A stretch of 64,000 bases of DNA, from assembly GCF_051209875.1 (NCBI RefSeq), contig NZ_JBNTQY010000001.1, forward strand, positions 1,488,001 through 1,552,000. Reading direction: 5' to 3'. A program made the translations under genes and the position numbers. The DNA comes from Emticicia sp051209875 (GTDB lineage Bacteria > Bacteroidota > Bacteroidia > Cytophagales > Spirosomataceae). The first letter of the stretch is position 1, and the number at the start of each line of letters is the position of its first letter. A model generated the notes under the pieces. It was not told the origin of the DNA. It made no database searches and saw nothing but the letters and a program-made list of their open reading frames with translations. Shown here piece by piece: positions 7,208-15,300 of this stretch.

Positions 7208-8968
7208 ATGTCTATAACATACAAGAAAGATATAAGCAAAATTTTTAAAAATCTTCGTTTCAATACAGATTCGAATGCTTGGTTGTGGGAAAATAAAGAA
7301 ATTAAGGAAAAGGGTATTCCACGATTATTGTATGAGACGTATAAAAACAAATTAGTTAAAAATGAGATAAAAGGCGAAGTTGTCGAAGAACTAAGACCAT
7401 TTATAGAATCTTTCAATGAAAAGAGGTTTTGGTTTGTTGAAACAAACGATAAAGTATTTTTAGAAAAAAATCAAATACTTGTTAAAAAAGATGGACAGTC
7501 CATTATTGTTAATGCTGGTGAGTATCTTGATGGAGGAGTATTTACAAAAGAAACACAAACTGGTAGTATTGATAGGAATCAACCTATAAAGGAAGAAAGA
7601 TTCGTATATTTGTATCGCATAAAGAAACAAGAAATAGGAGTAGACAACTTTTATATTAGTGTAGAGGGTGACCAAGCAATCAATATTTTCAATAAACCCA
7701 TTATTAGATTTTATTTCAATTTAAAACCTATCAAGGATGGAATCTTGGCATGGGCAAATTTTATTGAAAAAGAGTTTAGGAAAAGAGATTTACCATTTCA
7801 ATTGAAGTATTCCAAAAATACAAAAAATTATGATTGTGGTGATTCTGGAGTTTTATATGTTGCCCAAAATCATTATCCTTTAGTCGCAGAAATAGTAAAA
7901 GATATTTATGTTATCTTTGGAAAAGACTCTCAATCTTCAATTCTAAGAGATGAAGTGCCACTTTTTACTCGTAAAATTTATTCAGGAATTGGTTTTGCAG
8001 AGGATCCAAATTTTGGAAAAGAATCAAGTTTTGGTGAAAATCGATGCAACTTGATTTTCGACATAATTCAAAAAAATGAAAAAATTAAGACAAGACTTAA
8101 TGACAATGAATTTGATATTGCGATTGAACTAATTGTAGATGAATTAATATCAACAGGTTATAAAATTGACCTTTTTAGAAACCCTAATTCAGATTTTAAT
8201 TATGATTTTGAGAAATCATTTCTATTGCCTAAGCAACATGAAAGTTCTACAGATAGCCATCACATTTTAAATAGAAGAAATCACTATTTACCCCAATGGG
8301 GAATTATAGAAAGAGAACGTTTTTTAACAACAGCAATAAAATATGCAAATGAACTGTGTGAAAAAGCAATTTGGGTTAGTAAAAAAAATAGATACACTTG
8401 GATAACCTATGATGAATCTACGGATCCCGAATTTCTCAAATTTCATAGACTTTTAAATATTAATGAAAAAAGGTTAATTAGATACTTTTTATATAAAATT
8501 AGCGATTTTGTTGAAAACAAAGATTACTACAGAAATTTTGCCTTTAAAACCTATCCAGATGATGAGGAACAGAGTTATTATAAAAACTCAGAAAAAAAAG
8601 TGTTGGAAATAGATAGTAAGATTTCTTACGATGAAACAGCACAAATCAAACAACAAGTATTTGATTTTGTGTCTAATGACTTAAAAAGTACCCTCAAAAT
8701 TGATAACTATGATGATTTTAACAATAGATTTTTTCAATCTAATCTTTCTGAATCTGCTGATAAAGAATTTATTATATTGGGAGATATCCTGATAAAGAAG
8801 TATGAAAATGATCAAATTCCAATAAAAAACAAATTTGATAATTATAACTATTGTCCCAATATGAACGGTAGAATGAACATTGCTTTGTTCTTTCTCGTGC
8901 TTTATAAACCTAAAGCTTTTCCAAATTTCGAACTTGGGGAATTATCGAAAAACTTGAATGAAGGGTAA
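7208..8968 (+). CDS. HopA1-family protein with C-terminal extension
   Basis: 586 residues. Positions about 130-340 match the HopA1 effector family: a DSGVLYV strand near 212-218, PLFTRKIYSGIGFAEDP at 251-267 and SSFGENRC at 273-280. HopA1 proteins act as elimination (lyase) partners of APH-fold kinases in class V lanthipeptide synthesis, and related proteins are plant-pathogen type III effectors. Residues 365-400 (ERERFLTTAIKYANELCEKA ... WIT) recall the beginning of a LanC-like cyclase, and 550-580 (CPNMNGRMNIALFFLVLYKP) the end of one. No zinc-binding His/Cys signature lies between, so a working cyclase is doubtful. It is the last gene of a tight operon (2-bp gap to the kinase). Its 3' end is partly duplicated 94 bp downstream. 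Confidence 0.75.
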   Translation: MSITYKKDISKIFKNLRFNTDSNAWLWENKEIKEKGIPRLLYETYKNKLVKNEIKGEVVEELRPFIESFNEKRFWFVETNDKVFLEKNQILVKKDGQSIIVNAGEYLDGGVFTKETQTGSIDRNQPIKEERFVYLYRIKKQEIGVDNFYISVEGDQAINIFNKPIIRFYFNLKPIKDGILAWANFIEKEFRKRDLPFQLKYSKNTKNYDCGDSGVLYVAQNHYPLVAEIVKDIYVIFGKDSQSSILRDEVPLFTRKIYSGIGFAEDPNFGKESSFGENRCNLIFDIIQKNEKIKTRLNDNEFDIAIELIVDELISTGYKIDLFRNPNSDFNYDFEKSFLLPKQHESSTDSHHILNRRNHYLPQWGIIERERFLTTAIKYANELCEKAIWVSKKNRYTWITYDESTDPEFLKFHRLLNINEKRLIRYFLYKISDFVENKDYYRNFAFKTYPDDEEQSYYKNSEKKVLEIDSKISYDETAQIKQQVFDFVSNDLKSTLKIDNYDDFNNRFFQSNLSESADKEFIILGDILIKKYENDQIPIKNKFDNYNYCPNMNGRMNIALFFLVLYKPKAFPNFELGELSKNLNEG

Positions 8969-9038
8969 CCAAAAATTGCTTTATGCATTCGAATTCGATA
9001 AACCTATAGTTTTTTCAAATTTCAAGCTTGAGGAATTA
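8906..9038. repeat. Imperfect direct repeat at the 3' end of the HopA1 gene
   Basis: Bases 8906-8944 (end of the HopA1-family gene) and 9000-9038 (spacer running into the 3' end of the opposing histidine kinase gene) agree at 33 of 39 positions in direct orientation, offset 94 bp. The weaker match continues for about 20 bases with a one-base gap. The downstream copy encodes the last residues of the kinase on the other strand. It looks like a trace of recombination at the junction of the two convergent units. Confidence 0.6.
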
Positions 9039-10956
9039 ATAAAACAACTTGAGTACCTAATCCAGTTTGGGAATTAATATAAACTTCACCTTCTAAACCT
9101 TCAATACGTTTTTTAATATTCTTTAATCCCACACCATTTGCTTGTATTTTGTCGGAAATACCCTTTCCATTGTCAATTATTTGAAGGTTTATAGAACCAT
9201 TTTGTCGACAAAGTTTGATACTTGCTTGTGTTGCCTCAGCATGTTTTAGAATATTATTGACTATTTCCATAGAAATACTATAAAGTTCCAATTCTATTTT
9301 TTTGTCAATTTTGATATTTTTATCGTCAAAAAAGAGACTAATATTTAGTTTTTTACTTTGATTAATGTCATTGATTAATTTCTGTAATGCACCCTTTAAT
9401 CCACTCTTTTCTAACTCTGCTGGTAATAAATTATGAGAAATCAACCTAACTTCGGAATATGCATCTCCCATCATAGATAATATACCTTCATAAATTTTTT
9501 GTTCTTTTTCAGATAGTTTTTCTTTATTAAGTGCTTGTAAACGCCACTTCATGCCAGATAGCATGGAACCGAGATTATCATGTAATTCTATTGCAACCCG
9601 TTTACGTTCAATCGTTTGCCCTTCAACTAAAGCAGTTAATATTTCTTCATTTTTTCTTGATAATTCCTCATTCGCTTCCAATAACTCTTTCGTTCTATCA
9701 TTTACTTTTACTTCTAAATTTTTATTTAAATCCTCTAATTTATTATTAAAAATCAAGATTTCTTTTTGTTGCTTCTCAATCTGTTTATTTTTAGTAGAAA
9801 GTTGTGTATTACTCCACCAAAACCAAATTCCAAATAATAACAAAAAGACTGCACCACCAATAAATATTTTCTTTAACAATGTTTCTTTTTCAAGACTTTG
9901 GTTTAATAAATTGATTTGACCAATCTTTTTCTCATTCTCATATTCAAATTGCATATTCTCAACTTGTTTATTAAAATCTTGTTTAGTACTCATTTCGTTT
10001 AATGCAATATATTTTTCATAGTAATAAAGTGATTTTTGAAAATTATTTAACTTCTTAAATACTTTATAATATACTTGATACATATATTTTTCAGTAACTT
10101 CAGTACCACCTTTACTGTTCAATCTTTCAGCAATTGAAAGATATTCGATTGCTTTTTGAAAATTATTTGTGTAATACCAAACTTCAGCAATGGCTATGTT
10201 AATCATTACTTTACTGAAATTGGGATAGTTTTTAATTGAATCTTGAATGTTTTTTGCTTTCTGAAGATTTTTTAATGCTTTATCATAGTCTTTTAAAAAC
10301 CTATGAGTTGATCCAAGATTTACTAAAAAATGGATGTTAATATTAGGTATCTTATATATTTTATTAAGCTCTAAACAATTATTAAAATAACTCATGGCAG
10401 TTTTATAATTTTGTGAGTCATAATAGACTAGCCCTAAATTGTTTAGACTAATTAGATAATTTTTTATTTGATTGAGTTTTTTATAAATATTTACGGCATT
10501 ATTTAAATATAAGATAGCTTTTTTGTAATCTCTAAGTCTTGAGTGACAATCACCCAATGTCTGATAGTTTTGAGCAATTATTGAACTGTCTTTGATTTTT
10601 TCTGCTATTGCAAGGCTCTTAAATAGATATTCAATACCTTTTATGTCTTCATTTTTACTTGCATACAAATAACCTTTTCTGTAATAAGAATTTGCGAGTC
10701 CCTTATTCCATTTTATTTTTTGAGATAATACTATAGCTTTTTCAACTAAATTTAATGTAGAGTTTTCTTGACCAGTTGGACTTAAAATTCCCATCTCACA
10801 AAGCACTCTCACTTTAGTAGTATCTCCAGCAAAAGATCTTCCTTCAGGTGGTAGTTTGGATAATACCTTTTTAAGACTATCAAGTTTTTTGTTCGATTGA
10901 GCATGAATGTAGAACGAACACAGCAATAGTATAAAACAGCAAATGTATTTTTTCAT
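9022..10956 (-). CDS. TPR-containing sensor histidine kinase (HisKA_3 type)
   Basis: 644 residues with a signal peptide (MKKYICCFILLLCSFYIHAQ), a periplasmic array of about six TPR helices (80-320), one membrane helix (364-381), a coiled coil (386-445), the HisKA_3 dimerisation box with phospho-acceptor His459 (ELHDNLG), and a HATPase domain (N-box NNILKHAEA near 567-575, G-box DNGKGI 595-600, GLG near the end). Kinases of this class phosphorylate NarL/LuxR-type regulators. It is divergent from such a regulator (RR2, 11117), with a palindrome between them, and RR1 at 5165 is the other possible partner. The signal sensed is unknown; periplasmic TPRs suggest a protein or peptide ligand. Confidence 0.93.
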   Translation of the reverse strand: MKKYICCFILLLCSFYIHAQSNKKLDSLKKVLSKLPPEGRSFAGDTTKVRVLCEMGILSPTGQENSTLNLVEKAIVLSQKIKWNKGLANSYYRKGYLYASKNEDIKGIEYLFKSLAIAEKIKDSSIIAQNYQTLGDCHSRLRDYKKAILYLNNAVNIYKKLNQIKNYLISLNNLGLVYYDSQNYKTAMSYFNNCLELNKIYKIPNINIHFLVNLGSTHRFLKDYDKALKNLQKAKNIQDSIKNYPNFSKVMINIAIAEVWYYTNNFQKAIEYLSIAERLNSKGGTEVTEKYMYQVYYKVFKKLNNFQKSLYYYEKYIALNEMSTKQDFNKQVENMQFEYENEKKIGQINLLNQSLEKETLLKKIFIGGAVFLLLFGIWFWWSNTQLSTKNKQIEKQQKEILIFNNKLEDLNKNLEVKVNDRTKELLEANEELSRKNEEILTALVEGQTIERKRVAIELHDNLGSMLSGMKWRLQALNKEKLSEKEQKIYEGILSMMGDAYSEVRLISHNLLPAELEKSGLKGALQKLINDINQSKKLNISLFFDDKNIKIDKKIELELYSISMEIVNNILKHAEATQASIKLCRQNGSINLQIIDNGKGISDKIQANGVGLKNIKKRIEGLEGEVYINSQTGLGTQVVLLIPQA

Positions 10957-11008
10957 AATAAGTGGTTTGGGTGTGTGAATTTAGTGAAAAAAACTTTATA
11001 AAACCAAA

Positions 11009-11030
11009 ATCTACTGTCCAGACAGTAGAT
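11009..11030. promoter_or_regulatory. Perfect palindrome in divergent HK/RR2 promoter region
   Basis: Ten-base arms ATCTACTGTC and GACAGTAGAT flank a 2-base centre. It lies 52 bp upstream of the histidine kinase start and 86 bp upstream of the RR2 start. A 2-base loop argues against an RNA hairpin and for a DNA site bound by a dimer, most simply RR2 or RR1. I saw no second copy in the window. Confidence 0.6.
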
Positions 11031-11040
11031 AAAATCATGT

Positions 11041-11052
11041 CAAGTAGGTATT
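11041..11052 (+). promoter_or_regulatory. 12-bp box shared with the RR1 upstream region
   Basis: CAAGTAGGTATT here is identical to bases 4873-4884 upstream of RR1. A partial copy (TAAGTAGGT, 12306-12314) precedes the secreted protein gene at 12361. It is a candidate operator or upstream promoter element common to the signalling genes; the function is not shown by sequence alone. Confidence 0.4.
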
Positions 11053-11116
11053 GAACGGTAGTATTACTTGGGGGATATTTGTATTGTTAATTCGATGCCC
11101 AAAAACAACTGTTGCT

Positions 11117-11743
11117 ATGAAACCCAAAGTCAAACTTTTTCTCGCTGATAGCTATTATCTTTTTGTTGAAGGTTTGTCTATGATGCTTGCCTCAACCGAT
11201 GACTTTCAGGTCATCGGTATGGCTCGCAATGTACAGGAAACTCTACATGAACTACAAAAAAACACCTGTGATGTGCTGGTGATTGATGCTAATTTTTTCT
11301 TCCAAGGAAATATACAATTTGACCAAGTTCTGAAAGGTATTTATCACGAAAAAATCCTCGTACTACACGATTCGATGTCAGTCAATTGTTTAAAAAAAAT
11401 CGAAGGCAAAGTTGATGGATTTATTTCAAAATCAGCAACCCGATTTCAGCTTTTTGATACTATTTATAGCGTTTTAAATGGTACTAAATCAAAAAAAGCC
11501 CACTCTTTTTTTCAGACAAATACTAATTTTCAACAAGAATTAATTACACGCTATGCTCTCACTCCTCGTGAGGTAGAAGTCATTAAATTGATTGCTCTCG
11601 AATTTCTCTCCTCAGAGATAGCCACCAAACTATGTGTTAGTGAATTTACGGTTGATACATATCGTAAAAATATTACTAAAAAGCTCAATGCCCGAAATGT
11701 TGTAAGCATTGTCAACTTTGCTCATCGTTGGCAACTGGTTTAA
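11117..11743 (+). CDS. LuxR-type response regulator with degenerate receiver (RR2)
   Basis: 208 residues from the ATG at 11117. An in-frame TTG further upstream would add 22 residues unlike any receiver. The receiver keeps the phospho-acceptor Asp57 (VIDANFFF) and the conserved Lys (GFISKSATR), but the usual acidic pair is reduced to one Asp (LADS), and the 'MPxMxG' turn after the Asp is replaced by an aromatic stretch. The C-terminal LuxR helix-turn-helix (LTPREVEVIKLI ... SEFTVDTYRKNITKKLNA) is intact. Divergent from the TPR kinase, its probable partner. Phosphorylation may be weak or replaced by another signal (inference). A LytTR gene follows 69 bp downstream. Confidence 0.88.
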   Translation: MKPKVKLFLADSYYLFVEGLSMMLASTDDFQVIGMARNVQETLHELQKNTCDVLVIDANFFFQGNIQFDQVLKGIYHEKILVLHDSMSVNCLKKIEGKVDGFISKSATRFQLFDTIYSVLNGTKSKKAHSFFQTNTNFQQELITRYALTPREVEVIKLIALEFLSSEIATKLCVSEFTVDTYRKNITKKLNARNVVSIVNFAHRWQLV

Positions 11744-11812
11744 AAATTACTGAAACTAATAATAAAAGGATTAACCCAAAACACGCTGTAAAACCCAAAA
11801 AAATCATCTGCC

Positions 11813-12115
11813 ATGACACAGTTCGAAACACCCAAAAACAATGAGATTACCTATCTTGAAGCGGACATAAATTATACAATTTTTCATTTGAATGGTGGAA
11901 AAAAAATTGTCTCCTCATTTACACTCAAAAAATATGAATCTGATAGCCGGCTTTCTGGTTTTTTACGTGTGCACAAGTCAATCTTATTGAATCCAGGATA
12001 TGTAAAAAGTATAGAAAAACAAGGAAAGAAAGCCACTGTTAAGATGGCAGATGGTACTGTGTTGCAGGTTTCTCGACGTAAGTTATATCTTGTCAACAAC
12101 CTTAATCTTTTTTAA
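11813..12115 (+). CDS. Stand-alone LytTR DNA-binding protein
   Basis: 100 residues that form only a LytTR domain: YLEADINYTIFHLNGGKK, then FLRVHKSILLNPGYVKSI and DGTVLQVSRRKLYLV. LytTR domains bind DNA as beta-rich modules, usually fused to a receiver; here the receiver is absent. It follows RR2 on the same strand and may be expressed with it. It probably acts as a constitutive or partner-dependent regulator of nearby genes, perhaps the secreted proteins downstream. Domain call firm, targets unknown. Confidence 0.9.
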   Translation: MTQFETPKNNEITYLEADINYTIFHLNGGKKIVSSFTLKKYESDSRLSGFLRVHKSILLNPGYVKSIEKQGKKATVKMADGTVLQVSRRKLYLVNNLNLF

Positions 12116-12275
12116 AATAGTTCTGTATAAACATCTTAATATGTGCTTAAAATATTATTTCTCATGTTATTTTTTTTATAAAATTATTGATGTAGAAGCA
12201 TGTAAAAAGTTTGCCAAAATGCAAAAATATGATGATTAATTATTAGCTCTCTTAAGCCTTTAAGATAAAATTAAA

Positions 12276-12295
12276 AATACCACGATTGTGGTATT
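12276..12295. terminator. Hairpin between LytTR and secreted protein genes
   Basis: Perfect 8-bp stem AATACCAC-gatt-GTGGTATT. The tail is only weakly T-rich (GTTTACG), so termination is possible but not strong. It could instead be an RNA or DNA regulatory hairpin. Confidence 0.35.
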
Positions 12296-12360
12296 GTTTA
12301 CGCAATAAGTAGGTGCCAATTTTACATTCTTATAGAACTTCAAGCCCAATTATAACCATA

Positions 12361-15300
12361 ATGAAAAAACTTTTATTCTTTCTTCTTTTCCCATTCATAA
12401 TAAATGCACAAATAACACTTTCGGGAAGTAGTTATACCAGTTCAGGTTATATATCTTGTGGAACTGTCAATCGAACTTATGCACTTGCAAATATATACAA
12501 TGGGAAAAATAGTTATGTGTTTTCCAGTGGTGATGGTACTGTAATATATTGTTCATATATTATCCGATGGAATTCTACAAGTAATATATGGGAATTAGTT
12601 TATCGTTCTCTTTCGAGCCCTCCTAATAACTATACAGAACAAATATTTGATACAGTTTCGGGAGCTACAACAGACCCACCTTGTGGAGCTGCTTTTGGAG
12701 GTACAATTGCTGGAGCAAGTTGCTCACAAAACTGTATCAATTCGATGACAGTCAGTGGTACAACTAATATTTGTTATGGACAATCTACAACTTTAACAGC
12801 CACAGGTTGTGCAGGCGTTGTTACATGGAGTAATGGTACAACTGGCGGTTCAACAACAACTGCTAATAGTGGAACAATTACAGCAAATTGTAGTACATCA
12901 GGTGTTTGTTCGGTGAGTAAAACGATTACTGTTAATGATGCAGCTCCTACACCTACGCTCAATTCGGGTAGTAAAACATTGTGTCAAGGTAGCAGCTTTT
13001 TACTTACAGCAAGTGGATGTAGTGGGTCACTTTTATGGAGTAATGGTGCTACAACATCTGCATTGACAATTGCATCAAATGGTTCGTATTCCGCTAGTTG
13101 TACGGTTAATGGTTGTACAAGTACCTCAACTTATGCCAATTTTACTTTCGTACCAATGGTAACAATAAGTGGAAGTAATTGTTTAGGTACTACACTTACT
13201 GCTTCTGGACAGGGAGTATTCCCTATTCAATGGTTGAAAAGTGAAGAGGTAATTGCAGGGGCAACAGCAAACACATATACGCCTATAACTACTGGGACAT
13301 ATCAAGTGAAAGTTGTTGGAAATGACGGAAAATGGACAGTTACTGGTGCACCAAACCTTGCTAATGCTTTAGACATGTTTTTTATTGATGATAATAATGG
13401 TTGGCTGCTTAATCAATATAGCTTTTTAAAAACTACCGATGGAGGAAAAAACTGGAATACTTTGAGTTCAAATAATAATAGTTTAAAAGCCTTCCATTTT
13501 TTGAATGCAACAACAGGGTTTGCTGTCGGAAATGCTGGTGTTATTAAGAAAACAATTGATGGTGGTATTACATGGACAAGTATTACATCACCTACCACAG
13601 CTAATTTGCGGTTTATTCAATTTGTTGATGCCAATAATGGTTTCATTATGGATAACTTTAAAGAGACTTTAAAAACAACTGATGGAGGAACCACCTGGAC
13701 AATCGTATCGGCAGCAGACCCAAATACTTCAATAGGGGGTATAAATGATATGGTTTTTGTGACTAATACCATAGGTTTTGCGACAGGGAAGACCAATGGA
13801 AGTTATTTAGGAATTTGGAAAACGGTAAATGCTGGTACAACTTGGACTGCTCTTTCGCTTGTTGCAGGACAATCTATGCCTACAGAGCCAAGTTATCCTA
13901 AAATTTCAATGTTTGATGCAAATAATGGATGGCTTTTTCGAGGAAGTTATATTTATAAAACAACTGATGGTGGAGCCACTTGGGTAAATAAGCCTTTTTT
14001 TGAATCCTTATATAATGCAAGATTTATTAATGTAAACAAAGGCTGGATTTTAACAGGTGATAATTTTACATCTGAAAAAAAATTATACTCTACGAATGAC
14101 GGGGGAAATACATGGACAAAAGAAGAGATTGAAATTGCTCCAAATACCACAGATTTTAATGGAGATTTCTTCGCTTTTAATGCCAATACTGCTTTTTATT
14201 CTGGAACAATTACCTACTCATTTTCAGGAAGTACATATCCAGCGATAGGCAGGTATGAAAAGCAAATGTGTTTATCTGCTACAAAAACTATTATTTCTGT
14301 TCAGGCTCCAAGTGTCAGTGTTTCAGGAAATGGAGGTGCTACCATTTGTACTGGCTCAAGTATCACACTTAATGCCAATGGGTGTAATTCTCCTGCCATT
14401 TGGATTGCTCCTGCTACAACCGCAAATGCTATTACCGTTTCACCCACTACTACTACTACTTATCAAGCAAAATGCGTTGATAGTGGCTGTGAAAGTTCAA
14501 TGGCGAGTATCACTGTAACAGTCCATAATACACCAACGATTTCAGGTGTTACTTGTGTTGGCTCTACGCTTACAGCTTCGGGTTTTGGTTCTGCTTCCAT
14601 ACAGTGGCTTAAAGATGGTGTAGAGTTAACTGGGGCAACTGCCGCCACCTACATTCCAACGCAAGCTGGTGTTTATCAAGTAGCAACAACTTCATTAAAT
14701 GGAGCTTGGACATCACTTACATCTCCCACAAATCAATCAATTAATGGCGTGTATTTTGTGAATTCTGAGCAAGGATGGATAGTAGGAGGTGCTGGGATTA
14801 TCTATAAAACTGTAAATGCTGGAACTTCATGGACACAGCAAACAAGTGGTATAACCTCGTCACTTACCTCAGTTTTTTTTACTGATAACAATAACGGCAT
14901 AGCTGTTGGTAATAATGGAAAAATTCTTCGGACAACCAACAGTGGTACGTCATGGACAGAGATAACGAGTAATACAACGAATACACTGTATGATGTTTTC
15001 TTTATTAATTCAACTACTGGTTGGGCTGTAGGCGGACAATATATTGTACTAAAAACTACTGATGGAGGAGCATCATGGACGACAATAAGTATTGATAATA
15101 CCGCCTCAACAAGCGATTATTATTCAAAAGTGCAGTTTATTGATGCTAACACAGGTTATGTTTCTGGAGGAAAATCAGATTTTTCGGAAAGTTTTGTTCG
15201 TAAAAGTGTTAATGGTGGTACTACGTGGACGTCTTCCTATTCATCGGGCAGTGCTTCAGGTGCCTTTATGTTTGGATTATCATTCATAAATGCTAATACA

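Noticed and set aside
5845..8968. Operon as an antibiotic-resistance kinase unit
   Set aside because: The HopA1 partner and the peptide-like first gene have no role in aminoglycoside resistance; a RiPP system explains all three genes, though it is not proven.
9000..9060. Extra short gene between HopA1 and the kinase (LYAFEFDKPIVFSNF frame)
   Set aside because: It has no start and overlaps the conserved kinase C-terminus; better explained by the duplicated segment.
12774..12962. Minus-strand open frames inside the large secreted genes
   Set aside because: They are antisense shadows of Val/Thr/Ser-rich Ig-like repeats with no start signals or homology.
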